A DNA stretch of 42,503 nucleotides from Deltaproteobacteria bacterium. GTDB lineage: Bacteria > Desulfobacterota_D > UBA1144 > Nemesobacterales > CSP1-2. The translations under genes were made by a program, and so were the position numbers. The notes under the pieces are model-generated. The model did no database searches. It was not told the DNA's origin and saw only the letters and a list, made by a program, of their open reading frames with translations. This document shows positions 16,698-25,771 of this stretch, piece after piece. Position 1 is the stretch's first letter; every line of letters begins with the position of its first letter. The stretch lies in the NCBI GenBank assembly GCA_016187835.1, contig JACPIY010000025.1, forward strand, positions 1-42,503, in the 5' to 3' direction.

Positions 16698-17290
16698 TCA
16701 CATAGATTGTTTCAATTTTCTTGGCACCAAATCTAACTTATAATTAGCTTCCTGAATAGGTTCCTTAGACTCGTCATAAATTGCCGCTAAGTCTTTCCAA
16801 AGCGGCGTTTGGCGAATTAATCCTACATAGTTCTACGTAGGTGTTTTCCCGATTAGAGCCCTATGAGGAAGCCCCAGATATAGTAATGCTGCCATTCCTA
16901 CAAGAGGTCAACCAACTTAGCACCCTTTATGTCTACCGTGGAATAGAACTCCTCAAAACCCATCTTCTTAGAACGTTCAACCTTCCCATTAAGGTGAGGT
17001 GATCTAGGTTTTATTGTCCTGAATTTTATGCCATAGGTCATCAACTGTTGCTGAACTTTAAGAGCGAAAAATTCCCGGCCACGATCTGTCTGTATTCCTT
17101 GCATTAGGAAAGGTATTTCTTCGATTAACCTCTCCGGAAAAAGTAGGGTGTTTGATGCTGTCCTTTTATTATATAAACCAAAAACCCTATAATTCGTGCA
17201 ATCATCTACTGCTGTATATCGAAACAAGCCGGGTGCTATCTTAACTTGTCCCGTGTCTTGACAAAAGGTTATTGCTCATGAGATAATAAA
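16698..17290 (-). pseudogene. IS481-family transposase, degenerate
   Basis: The minus strand holds most of a DDE integrase core: DTGQVKIAPGLFRYTAVDDC, then TDRGREFF (second catalytic Asp region), KFRTIKPRSPHLNGKVERSK and EEFYSTVD. After a stop at 16898-16900 it continues in another frame as LPHRALIGKTPT, PLWKDLAAIYDESKEPIQEA and NYKLDL to a final stop at 16698-16700. IS481 transposases end in just this way. At least one stop and one frameshift are present and the N-terminal HTH part is absent, so the element is dead. Confidence 0.8.
17258..17287 (+). promoter_or_regulatory. Putative sigma-70 promoter for korAB
   Basis: TTGACA at 17258-17263 is followed after 18 bases by GATAAT at 17282-17287. 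It points at the kor gene starting 100 bases downstream. It lies within the 5' edge of the dead IS481 element, so the element may have supplied it. Confidence 0.4.
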
Positions 17291-17389
17291 TGGAGGTAAA
17301 ATTTGTGCATAAAATGGGATTAAATTAGAGGTCTTCTGATTGCCCAAAAAACTAATTAAATTGAATCTCAAAAAGAATTAATATAAGCC

Positions 17390-19231
17390 GTGCAAAAGAT
17401 AGAGAAATTAGATAAGGTTACGGTAAAGTTTGCCGGTGATTCCGGGGATGGAGTACAGATTATGGGTGATCAGTTTGGAAATGTTACCGCCGTTGTGGGT
17501 AATGATTTTGCTACCTTACCCGACTATCCAGCAGAAATCAGGGCACCACAAGGAACTACATATGGTGTTTCGTCCTATCAAATTCAATTTGCCGCTTACG
17601 ATGTATATACTCCGGGTGATAATCCGGATGTCCTTGTTGCCTTTAATCCCGCAGCATTAAAAGTGAACTTATCCTCACTAAAACCCGGAGGAATAATAGT
17701 AGTAAATGAAGATGAATTCACCGAGCAAAATCTAAGAAAAGCGGGATTCCCCTCAAACCCGCTTGAGGATGATTCATTAACCTCATACCGGGTTAATAAA
17801 ATTCCTATCACAAAACTCACACTCGAAGCGCTCAAAGACACGGCAATAGGACACAGAGAGAAACTGAGATGCAAGAATTTTCTTGCATTAGGCATTATAT
17901 CCTGGTTGTTCTTAAGGCCTCTTGATCCGGTCATAAGCTTTCTCAACAAGCGGTTTTCCTCCAAGCCTGAGGTTCTTGAGGCAAACCTGAGGGTGCTTAA
18001 AGCCGGGTATAACATATGCGATACAATGGAAATATTCCCTGTACATTACCAAATTCCTCCCGCAAGACTAGAACCCGGAAGGTATAGAAATATAAATGGG
18101 GCGCTAGCGACTGCTTACGGACTCATAGTCGCTTCACATAAATCGGGCGTACCTCTCATATATTCGGGGTACCCGATAACCCCTGCAAGCGAGGTCCTGC
18201 AAATCCTTTCAGCGTTAAAACATCATGGAGTGATAGCTATACAAACGGAAGATGAGATAGCTGCTATTACCATGGCAATTGGGGCGTCTTATGCAGGCTC
18301 CATTGGTGTTACCGGAACAAGTGGTCCAGGACTTGCCCTCAAAATCGAGTCTCTAAATCTTGCAGTCATGACTGAACTTCCGCTTTTAGTGTTTGATTAC
18401 CAGAGGTCGGGAATATCAACAGGAATGCCCACAAAGACTGAACAGGGGGACCTGCTATTTGCACTTTTTGGAAGGCCGTCTGATTCCCATATCGTAATAC
18501 TCGCTCCATCCTCACCCTCAGACTGCTTCTGGATTTCAATTGAAGCGGTAAGACTTGCTACAAAGTACATGATTCCTGTCCTAATTCTCTCCGAGCAATT
18601 TCTAGTTCATTCATCTGAGCCTTGGAAACTTCCCGAGCTAGGTGAGATACCGCCGATAGAAATAAACTTTAGGACCGACCCCAGCAGATTCTATCCATAT
18701 ATGCGAGATGACAAAACGCTTGCAAGGTCTTGGGTAAAACTCGGAACCCCAGGGCTTGAGCATAGAATAGGGGGGCTCGAAAAGAGCAATATTTTCGGAA
18801 ATGTGTCATATGACCCAGAAAACCACGACCTTATGACCAAGATAAGGTCTGAAAAAGTTCAAAGAGTAGCCCAGGACATACCCGATGTGAAAATCATGGG
18901 TCCTGCTGATGCAGATATGCTAGTTGTTGGATGGGGAAGCACGTATGGACATATGAAGGCGGCAGTGGAAATGGCAAATAGTGATGGAATGAAGGTAGCA
19001 TTGGTGCATCTTAGATACCTCAATCCTCTTCCAAAGAATTTAGGTGATGTGCTAAGGAAATTCAAGAAAGTTCTAGTTCCCGAATTAAATCTTGGGCAAC
19101 TCCAATACGTTTTGCGTGCTAAATACCTAGTAGATGCTATTGGATATAACAGGGTTACGGGCAAACCATTTAGCGTTTCTGAACTTTTAGATTTTATCAA
19201 AGAGGAGTATAAAGGCTTGAAAATGCACTGA
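17390..19231 (+). CDS. korA: 2-oxoacid:ferredoxin oxidoreductase, fused gamma-alpha subunit (2-oxoglutarate type)
   Basis: Oxidatively decarboxylates a 2-oxoacid (most likely 2-oxoglutarate) to the CoA thioester, reducing ferredoxin; the reverse reaction fixes CO2. The 613 residues contain an N-terminal gamma domain (FAGDSGDGVQIMGDQFG to about 195) and then the alpha domain with GYPITPASEVLQIL near 260, the EDEIAAITMAIGASYAG loop, TGTSGPGLALK and the PTKTEQGDLL segment. This fused layout with a 340-residue partner is that of two-subunit KorAB enzymes, as in actinobacteria and Hydrogenobacter. The start is GTG at 17390 without a strong ribosome site. The beta gene follows after 29 bases. The substrate is inferred from family resemblance. 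Confidence 0.92.
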   Translation: MQKIEKLDKVTVKFAGDSGDGVQIMGDQFGNVTAVVGNDFATLPDYPAEIRAPQGTTYGVSSYQIQFAAYDVYTPGDNPDVLVAFNPAALKVNLSSLKPGGIIVVNEDEFTEQNLRKAGFPSNPLEDDSLTSYRVNKIPITKLTLEALKDTAIGHREKLRCKNFLALGIISWLFLRPLDPVISFLNKRFSSKPEVLEANLRVLKAGYNICDTMEIFPVHYQIPPARLEPGRYRNINGALATAYGLIVASHKSGVPLIYSGYPITPASEVLQILSALKHHGVIAIQTEDEIAAITMAIGASYAGSIGVTGTSGPGLALKIESLNLAVMTELPLLVFDYQRSGISTGMPTKTEQGDLLFALFGRPSDSHIVILAPSSPSDCFWISIEAVRLATKYMIPVLILSEQFLVHSSEPWKLPELGEIPPIEINFRTDPSRFYPYMRDDKTLARSWVKLGTPGLEHRIGGLEKSNIFGNVSYDPENHDLMTKIRSEKVQRVAQDIPDVKIMGPADADMLVVGWGSTYGHMKAAVEMANSDGMKVALVHLRYLNPLPKNLGDVLRKFKKVLVPELNLGQLQYVLRAKYLVDAIGYNRVTGKPFSVSELLDFIKEEYKGLKMH

Positions 19232-19260
19232 AGCGAAGCCAAAAAGGTGGATTAAAGAAA

Positions 19261-20283
19261 ATGAGTACTCCGGTAGATGAAGTAGAGCTGATAAAATACA
19301 AACCCACGGATTTTAAGTCCGACCAGGATGTAAGATGGTGTCCAGGATGCGAGGACTACGCCATACTTAAAGCCTTTCAAACGGCTCTTGCTGAGATTGG
19401 TATTCCAAGAGAAAAACACGCAGTAATATCGGGTATAGGTTGCGCTGCGCGTCTTCCTTATTATATGACCACGTACGGATTTCACACCATACATGGAAGA
19501 CCGATTCCAGTGGCAACAGGAGTGAAGGTAGCAAATCCCGATCTGTCAGTTTGGGTCATGACCGGAGATGGGGATGCGATATCTATAGGCGGCAACCACC
19601 TGATACATGTTATGAGAAGAAATGTTGATATAAACATCTTGTTATTTGATAACCGGGTGTATGGTCTCACAAAGGGACAGTATTCACCCACAAGTAATAA
19701 GGGCACCATAAATAAATCCGCTCCAATGGGAACGGTTGAGGAACCAGCGGAACCATTAGCACTTGCTCTTGCATCCGGGGCCACTTTTGTAGCAAGAACC
19801 TCTGCTGCTTATGTAAAACATCTCGTCGAGCTTATTATAGAAGCGCATAAACACAAAGGGACCTCTTTTATACACATATATCAGAATTGCTATGTTTATA
19901 ACGATGGGGTATTTGATGAGTTTACGGAAAAAGATGTGAGGGATGATAGAAACTTAATTCTTGAGCATGGTAAGCCTCTTGTGTTTGGCAAAAACAGTGA
20001 CAAAGGTTTAAGGTTTAGTGATGGCAAAATTGAGATAGTAGAATTAGAACCCGGGAATCCGCCTGATGATATTACGGTTTATGATGAGACAAACCTTTCA
20101 CTTGGGTTTGCCCTTTCGAAACTCTACTGGCCTGAATACCCTGTACCCATGGGGATATTTAGAAGGGTTTCTCAGCCGAGCTTTGAAGATTTGATTTATG
20201 AACAGGTTAAGAAGGCAAAAGAGAAGTTTTCACCGGATATTAACAGGCTACTGTATTCTGGTGACGTATGGGAAGTTAAGTAG
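19261..20283 (+). CDS. korB: 2-oxoacid:ferredoxin oxidoreductase beta subunit (2-oxoglutarate type)
   Basis: The thiamine-diphosphate and [4Fe-4S]-binding subunit of the KorAB enzyme. It shows RWCPGCEDY (C27, C30), SGIGCAARLPYYM (C61) and the TPP motif GDGDAISIGGNH from 102. Conserved HTIHGRPIPVATGVK and YGLTKGQYSPTS segments also fit. The later Cys in YQNCYVYN probably completes the cluster. The 340 residues match the two-subunit type, and the gene is translationally linked to the gamma-alpha gene upstream. No ferredoxin (delta) gene accompanies the pair, unlike the kor operon at 35.7-38.5 kb. Confidence 0.93.
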   Translation: MSTPVDEVELIKYKPTDFKSDQDVRWCPGCEDYAILKAFQTALAEIGIPREKHAVISGIGCAARLPYYMTTYGFHTIHGRPIPVATGVKVANPDLSVWVMTGDGDAISIGGNHLIHVMRRNVDINILLFDNRVYGLTKGQYSPTSNKGTINKSAPMGTVEEPAEPLALALASGATFVARTSAAYVKHLVELIIEAHKHKGTSFIHIYQNCYVYNDGVFDEFTEKDVRDDRNLILEHGKPLVFGKNSDKGLRFSDGKIEIVELEPGNPPDDITVYDETNLSLGFALSKLYWPEYPVPMGIFRRVSQPSFEDLIYEQVKKAKEKFSPDINRLLYSGDVWEVK

Positions 20284-20923
20284 TTAATAGGCTTTTCGAC
20301 ATCTATAACCTGATAATACCGTTTTATGTATTCTTATTACGGATATAGGTACTTTATTTTCTAACACCATTTTCAAAATTTCATCTTGATCAGAAGAAAT
20401 TTCCAGAGCTACAATTATACACTTGCTATGCAATAAATATTCAGTAACTATCTGCGAGACAAATTGGGATTTTATAAGTATGACTGAATTATTAATAAGT
20501 TAATTACAAATTTAAAAAGACATTATTGGCAAGAAAAGATTTTTTCGGAAGCCTCATCTTTTCTGTTATCGCTAACATTTTCTGTTGACTCATTTCTTTG
20601 ACTTGACGTATAATCATTTTAGGAGGGATAATAAAATAGGGCATAGTGAGTCAGGATAGACAATCTTATCTAAAACTAAAAAGAGCTTTTTAACAACTGC
20701 TCTCTTCGATTTTGACAGTCTCCCCATCACTAATATAAATCAACCATAGAGGGATCATGAAAAATGGAGCTTCTTATTAAAACTCATTTTTTATTTTGCA
20801 ATGACGGGTTTTCATTGTATCAAAAAAGTAAATAGAGCCTACGTTGAATGGAAGAGGTGAAGAAGAAAGCCAGAAAAAGGGATAGTTAAGAATATATATT
20901 TCTGGTAGACTTTTATTAGGATT
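20284..20923. other. Intergenic region with one unexplained open minus-strand stretch
   Basis: A 640-base gap. On the minus strand about 70 codons are open from roughly 20500 to a TAA at 20284-20286, reading FVSQIVTEYLLHSKCIIVAL and then SSDQDEILKMVLENKVPISV. There is no ATG, GTG or TTG at its head and I do not recognise a family, so it may be the tail of a lost gene. A well-formed promoter lies at 20585-20614. Nothing else was recognised. Confidence 0.35.
20585..20614 (+). promoter_or_regulatory. Putative sigma-70 promoter upstream of nadB
   Basis: TTGACT (20585-20590), an 18-base spacer and a consensus TATAAT (20609-20614). An AGGAGGG follows at 20621-20627 but no start codon lies at a usable distance. 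It either drives nadB with a 300-base leader or is left over from a deleted gene. Confidence 0.4.
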
Positions 20924-22522
20924 ATGAAAACTATAAAGACAGATTGTTTGATTATAGGATGTGGTGTCGCTGGTTCAGTTTGTGCACTCGAGCTTGCGAA
21001 CGCAGGGTTTGACGTAGTTCTTATAACTAGTGCAGAAGACCCCCGCGAAACCGCTACACGGTATGCTCAAGGAGGTATTGCTTATCCACCTAGAGAAACC
21101 GAGGCCCGTGAGCAGTTTGTTACAGATATATTGGAGGTCGGAGCTGGCTGGTGTTATGAACCTGCCGTGCATTTTTTTGCTGAAACGGGTGCGGAACTCA
21201 TCGAGAAATTTTTAATCGAATACTTGCAAATACCCTTCGACCGAGAGGCTGGTGGAAAACTAGATTTCTCAATAGAAGCAGGACACCCCGAAGTAGGACA
21301 CCCTGAACTGGAACACCCATCGGATCACATTCTCCATGTAGAAGACCAAACGGGTTTATCTATCCAGGAGAAATTAGTAGAAACCCTTTTAAAGAATCCA
21401 AATATAAACCTTCTGACCTCAATGACGGCAATAGAGCTTTTAAATCTTTGCTACCATACAAGGGATTTTAATAACTTATATAAGAACCCCCAATGTGTAG
21501 GTGCCTATGTCTACGACCACAAATCCCAGGAAGCATTTGCTATAGTAGCTCCTTATACAGTTCTTGCAACCGGGGGATTAGGACAGCTATATCAGCACAC
21601 CACCAACCCGGAAAGGAGTAGAGGAGACGGTATTGCGATGGCGTTTCGAATAGGCGCAAAAATAATAAACCTAGAATATATTCAGTTTCACCCGACTACT
21701 TTCTATCATAAGGCTGCAAAGCGTTTTCTTATTACTCGAGAATTAAGAAGGGGTGGCGCAAAGCTTATAAACAGCAAAGGAGAGGAATTTATGTCTCGAT
21801 ACGATAATAGAAAGGAACTCGCTCCTCATGATGTGGTTTCCCGTGCTATACACCAAGAGATGCTCACTCTTGGAGACCCCTATGTACTTCTAGACGTTTC
21901 TCATAAGCCCAGTCAATGGATTCGGACAAGGTTTCCTTATACCCATGCACAATGTTTAAATTATGGAATTGATATTACAAAAGAGCCTATCCCTGTAGTT
22001 CCCGCTGCACATTATAGCTGCGGTGGTGTATGGGTGGATTTAAAAGGAGAAACCAGTATTCCGGGTCTTCTTTCTGTAGGGGAAGTCGCTTGTACAGGAG
22101 TTCACGGTGCCAATCGCGCTGCTGCTACTTCTTTACTAGAAGGTCTTGTGTGGGGAGATAGCGCTGCAAAAGCAATCGGAGCCTATCTAAAGAAGGAAAA
22201 ACTCTCTATGCCAGTTATAAAAGAGTGGGAGCATGAATATGAAAAGGTTGATCCTGCCCTTATCTATCAAGATTGGATTGTAATAAAGCAAACTATGTGG
22301 AATTATGTTGGACTTGTCCGAAGCACGCATCGCTTAGAACGGGCGGAGGAAGTGCTATCGGAATTAGGTGCTGAGATTGAGAGCTTTTACAAACATTCGA
22401 TAATCTCAGATGAGCTTATCGGACTCAGAAATGCCATACAGACGGCGAATCTCGTTGTCCGCGCAGCGAAAGAAAATCGCCAAAGCAGGGGCTGTCATTT
22501 TATAATTGAGAGTAATTTATGA
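20924..22522 (+). CDS. nadB: L-aspartate oxidase
   Basis: FAD enzyme that oxidises L-aspartate to iminoaspartate, the first step of de novo NAD synthesis; fumarate can replace oxygen as electron acceptor. The 532 residues begin with the dinucleotide fold IIGCGVAG (G12, G14, G17). They contain TATRYAQGGIA, FHPTTFY, ITRELRRGGAKLINSKGEEFM and VVPAAHYSCGGVWVD with an active-site-type His and Arg. They end with a helical domain and ENRQSRGCHF, the aspartate-oxidase signature rather than the Cys/Tyr-rich end of succinate dehydrogenase. The usual GANRLASNSLLE reads GANRAAATSLLEG. No nadA or nadC is adjacent. Confidence 0.9.
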   Translation: MKTIKTDCLIIGCGVAGSVCALELANAGFDVVLITSAEDPRETATRYAQGGIAYPPRETEAREQFVTDILEVGAGWCYEPAVHFFAETGAELIEKFLIEYLQIPFDREAGGKLDFSIEAGHPEVGHPELEHPSDHILHVEDQTGLSIQEKLVETLLKNPNINLLTSMTAIELLNLCYHTRDFNNLYKNPQCVGAYVYDHKSQEAFAIVAPYTVLATGGLGQLYQHTTNPERSRGDGIAMAFRIGAKIINLEYIQFHPTTFYHKAAKRFLITRELRRGGAKLINSKGEEFMSRYDNRKELAPHDVVSRAIHQEMLTLGDPYVLLDVSHKPSQWIRTRFPYTHAQCLNYGIDITKEPIPVVPAAHYSCGGVWVDLKGETSIPGLLSVGEVACTGVHGANRAAATSLLEGLVWGDSAAKAIGAYLKKEKLSMPVIKEWEHEYEKVDPALIYQDWIVIKQTMWNYVGLVRSTHRLERAEEVLSELGAEIESFYKHSIISDELIGLRNAIQTANLVVRAAKENRQSRGCHFIIESNL

Positions 22523-22667
22523 AAAGAGTTCGTCATGCAGGCTTATAGAGTGTAGGGCTCATGCATAAAATGGGATGAACTTATTAGTTAATTAGCGGAT
22601 GAGTTTGTCAAAATGGCTCATGAAGTAGCAAGGCTTATCGAATTAATTATCCTTATCCATATATTTA

Positions 22668-23957
22668 TCAATATATAAACTCCATTATGTCGTATATAGT
22701 TATCTTAGGTGGGTTTTCCGGGTCGGTAAAATCGAGTCCTCGTCTGATTGAGTCTATTTGTTCTACAATCCTATCTTGAGAAAGGGCTTTTATTTCGAGT
22801 TTAGATGCATCGATAGAATACTCTAGCTCAGGATGACCTACAAACTCAGAAAGATAGATAAAATCTCCCTTCCCAAGTCTCATAGAATTAATAACCTTTA
22901 CCGTTTCTTTAACGTGTTCTTCAAAATAATCTTCTCCACCAATTCCTATCATTACGATAACCCCTACATTTATCCCGGCTTCCTTTATAGTTCTAACCAC
23001 TTCAAGAGCTTCTTCGGCGTTGTTAGGTTTTTGAAGGAAATTTAGAAGCTTATTTGAGCCACTTTCAAGTCCTACGTAAACGCGTTTTAAGTTCCTTCTT
23101 TTTAACTCCCTATAGTATTCAGTTGACCTTCGGCCTCCAATGAATCCATCCAGAAAGGAGTATATACCACTAAAATGCAAGGGGTGTTCCGATTTCCACT
23201 TAGAAAGATCAGGACCTTCTAAGTCTTCAGAGATTATAGGAAATTCTTGATTCACAATATCTAAAACCTTTAAAAACCTTTCCTCTGGTATAGCGAGAGC
23301 GTTAGCATCGGCAAGAAAGATTGACTTTCTAAGCCATATTCCTTCTCCTAGAAATTCTCTAACCTCTTTTATGTGCTTTATTATTTCTTCATCGTTCTTT
23401 ACCTTAAATTTTCTATCTCTATAGAAATCACAAAACGTGCACCTGTTCCACCAACAACCTTCGGTTACTTGAAGCACAAGGGTAAGATATTGATCTGGGG
23501 GTAAAATACTTACAGGTTTATATATGGAAAGAAACTTTCTTTTCTCTTTTTCTAACTTATCATAATTTAGGGTAAGAACTTTACTTAGGGCTTTTTCCAC
23601 TTCTTCTATATAATTTGACGATACGTTGTGAGGGAAATTAATATTACCTTCACCCTTTTTAATAGCCTCATAAATGAGCCTTATTCCGGAGTACACGTTG
23701 TCTAAAAATATTCTCTTTTCTTTTTCATCCAATTCCTTTCTTATCCTGTACCTTTGCCCATTCTCGCTTCCCCTATACTTCTCAATAACTCTATTATCGA
23801 AGCTTCTTCTAAAGGTGTACCCATCTAAGTAAGCCCAGATTAGTCTTCCTTCTTTGTCGAATGTAAGAACAGTAAATGTATTTAGAGTTATTGATATAGC
23901 GTGTGTTCTAACATTTATAAATATTTTGTCTCTTTTTATACTTAGCTGAAATCTCAT
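22668..23957 (-). CDS. Radical SAM protein with CX4CX2C cluster motif
   Basis: The 429-residue protein has an N-terminal domain of about 155 residues that I do not recognise. A radical SAM TIM barrel follows. The cluster cysteines are C168, C173 and C176 in TEGCWWNRCTFCDFYRDRKF, so the spacing is CX4CX2C rather than CX3CX2C. Further barrel motifs are FLADANALAIP, YVGLESGSNKLLNFLQKP (the GLESG strand) and IVMIGIGGEDY. There is no B12-binding or SPASM domain. Relatives with this spacing are mostly uncharacterised. It is a single gene with AT-rich codon usage. Confidence 0.85.
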   Translation of the reverse strand: MRFQLSIKRDKIFINVRTHAISITLNTFTVLTFDKEGRLIWAYLDGYTFRRSFDNRVIEKYRGSENGQRYRIRKELDEKEKRIFLDNVYSGIRLIYEAIKKGEGNINFPHNVSSNYIEEVEKALSKVLTLNYDKLEKEKRKFLSIYKPVSILPPDQYLTLVLQVTEGCWWNRCTFCDFYRDRKFKVKNDEEIIKHIKEVREFLGEGIWLRKSIFLADANALAIPEERFLKVLDIVNQEFPIISEDLEGPDLSKWKSEHPLHFSGIYSFLDGFIGGRRSTEYYRELKRRNLKRVYVGLESGSNKLLNFLQKPNNAEEALEVVRTIKEAGINVGVIVMIGIGGEDYFEEHVKETVKVINSMRLGKGDFIYLSEFVGHPELEYSIDASKLEIKALSQDRIVEQIDSIRRGLDFTDPENPPKITIYDIMEFIY

Positions 23958-24410
23958 AATCTATTAAGTCCACTTTAAAGTAATACTGATTTCTGAGCTA
24001 GAAAACGAATCTAAAGAAACCGAGGCGGCCTAAGAGCTATAGGCTACCTATCTTGCTCTTGACCAATCTAGAAAGTAGTGTTATTTAAACACTTATATAT
24101 AAATTTAGAACTCCACATAAATACGCTTTTCTGAAACCTCGTCCCATGTAGGCGAACTATGGGAAAAAAATCGAGGATTTAGCTTAAAAGTGTCGGGTGT
24201 CAGAAAATATGACAGAGATTTTATAGTCGCACCTCTTATTTTACAAGGGAATTCAGTAATTATCGTCTGGCATGAATTTTGCTCGATAATAAAGAGGAAT
24301 TTGCCTGTCCTTGCAATGGAGCGATTTTTATTTGTCTTTTCGAATGTGTATGTTAACTTTAGGCAGAGTCGAATAATTATGAATTTCTTCACAAGCCAGG
24401 GAGGTTATAA
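23958..24410. other. Leader region of the nuo operon
   Basis: A 450-base non-coding stretch between the divergent radical SAM and nuoA genes. The only long frame (24190-24426, plus) overlaps nuoA's start and looks random. It contains the -24/-12 element at 24267-24283. No obvious riboswitch or terminator was seen. Confidence 0.5.
24267..24283 (+). promoter_or_regulatory. Putative sigma-54 promoter of the nuo operon
   Basis: CTGGCATGAATTTTGCT matches the sigma-54 consensus TGGCACG-N4-TTGCW, with GG (24269-24270) and GC (24281-24282) separated by exactly ten bases. Transcription would start near 24294, leaving a leader of about 117 bases before nuoA. A similar element precedes korDABC. Confidence 0.5.
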
Positions 24411-24776
24411 GTGGTTTCATATATAAATCTACTCCTTTTTTTCTGTATCGTACTTTTATTTGCTGTCGGAACCCTTATCTTAGCTAAATTAATTAGATAC
24501 CAAGATCCGAACTTCGACCCTATTAAGATCCAGCCCTATGAATGTGGAGAAGATCCAGTTGGCGATGCCTGGATTCGCTTTTCCATTTCTTTCTACCTGA
24601 TTGCTCTCATTTTTGTCCTGTTTGATGTGGAGGTGGCTTTTCTCTTTCCCTGGATTCTTTCTCTCTCAAAACTCGGTCTTTTGGCTTTTATAGAGATGCT
24701 TATTTTCCTCTCCATACTTTTTCTAGGATGGCTCTACGCTTTTAAAAAAGGAGATTTGAGATGGGAACGTCAGTAG
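24411..24776 (+). CDS. nuoA: Complex I subunit A
   Basis: A small three-helix membrane subunit that helps shape the quinone channel. The 121 residues include the conserved loop [12 protein letters not shown] and the second helix [21 protein letters not shown], both diagnostic for NuoA/Ndh-C. The GTG start has an ideal GGGAGG seven bases upstream. It opens the operon, and its end overlaps nuoBC by 16 bases, implying translational coupling. Confidence 0.96.
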   Translation: MVSYINLLLFFCIVLLFAVGTLILAKLIRYQDPNFDPIKIQPYECGEDPVGDAWIRFSISFYLIALIFVLFDVEVAFLFPWILSLSKLGLLAFIEMLIFLSILFLGWLYAFKKGDLRWERQ

Positions 24777-25771
24777 ATGAAAAGAAGCCTCGACTAGGAC
24801 TTGAAACCCTTGGGGAATTAATTCGTTTACCAGGTTTAAACGTTTTTCTTACCTCCACAAAAGAACTCTTTTCATGGGCGGAAAAATCGAGTCTCTGGCC
24901 CCTTAGTTTCGGTCTTGCATGCTGTGCTATTGAGATGATGGCAACCTTCGCCTCCCGATTTGACCTCGACCGCTTTGGGGTAATCGCAAGGGCTTCTCCG
25001 AGACAGTCAGATTTAATGATAATCGCAGGGACTGTTACTATTAAGATGGCTGAGCGTATTAAAAAACTGTATAATCAAATGCCTTTTCCCAAATGGGTGA
25101 TTGCTGCAGGAAGCTGTGCCATCTCAGGCGATCATTATCGCCATATCTATAGCGTTGTTCCCGGTGTTGATTGGGTTATCCCTGTGGACGTCTACGTTTC
25201 AGGCTGCCCTCCTACCCCAGAGGCTTTTATGGAAGGCATAATCCGGCTTCAAAGAATTATCACTGAAGGAAAGACAAAACCACATCTAAATACAGCTTAT
25301 AACAAAATCGAACAAGAAACCCTTAAAGCAAAACCTCAAAAAACGCTAGATATACCTAAGACAGGAACTTATATTTTGCCCGGCGAGGTTCCAGCTTTTG
25401 CCCGTGATCTAAGGGAAAGAGGTTTTGATTTCTTAACCTATATCACTGCCGTAGATTATGTGGATACGCTTGATGTAGCATATAACGTCCGCTCACTTGA
25501 GAATAATGAAGAACAAACCTGGAAGGTTAGTCTGGAACCATCTAATCCCATTGTTCCATCTATCACATCTATGTACAAAGGGGCAGAATGGCATGAGCGT
25601 GAAGCCTATGACCTTTTTGGAATCGATTTTACGGGTCATCCAGACCTGCGTCGTATTCTTCTTCCGGATGATTGGCAGGGCTATCCGTTAAAGAAGAGCT
25701 ATCTTATGGATACCCCAAAGCCTCCTTATCGTCCATCTCGCAAGGAGTATGAAGCATGGAAGAAAGAGTAA
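24761..25771 (+). CDS. nuoBC: Complex I NuoB-NuoC fusion
   Basis: One 336-residue chain joins two peripheral-arm subunits. Residues 1 to about 170 are NuoB, which carries the N2 [4Fe-4S] cluster that reduces quinone; its ligands are C54, C55, C119 and C149 ([27 protein letters not shown]). After a linker of about 40 residues, 215-325 are NuoC (30-kDa subunit) with [23 protein letters not shown] and [13 protein letters not shown]. The 30-kDa subunit is more often a separate gene or fused to NuoD. Start ATG has AGGAG upstream. It overlaps nuoD by 16 bases. Confidence 0.95.
   Translation: MGTSVDEKKPRLGLETLGELIRLPGLNVFLTSTKELFSWAEKSSLWPLSFGLACCAIEMMATFASRFDLDRFGVIARASPRQSDLMIIAGTVTIKMAERIKKLYNQMPFPKWVIAAGSCAISGDHYRHIYSVVPGVDWVIPVDVYVSGCPPTPEAFMEGIIRLQRIITEGKTKPHLNTAYNKIEQETLKAKPQKTLDIPKTGTYILPGEVPAFARDLRERGFDFLTYITAVDYVDTLDVAYNVRSLENNEEQTWKVSLEPSNPIVPSITSMYKGAEWHEREAYDLFGIDFTGHPDLRRILLPDDWQGYPLKKSYLMDTPKPPYRPSRKEYEAWKKE

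Noticed and set aside
24190-24426. A 78-codon frame running into nuoA
   Set aside because: Overlaps the well-supported nuoA start and contains the promoter-like element. No motif or ribosome site.
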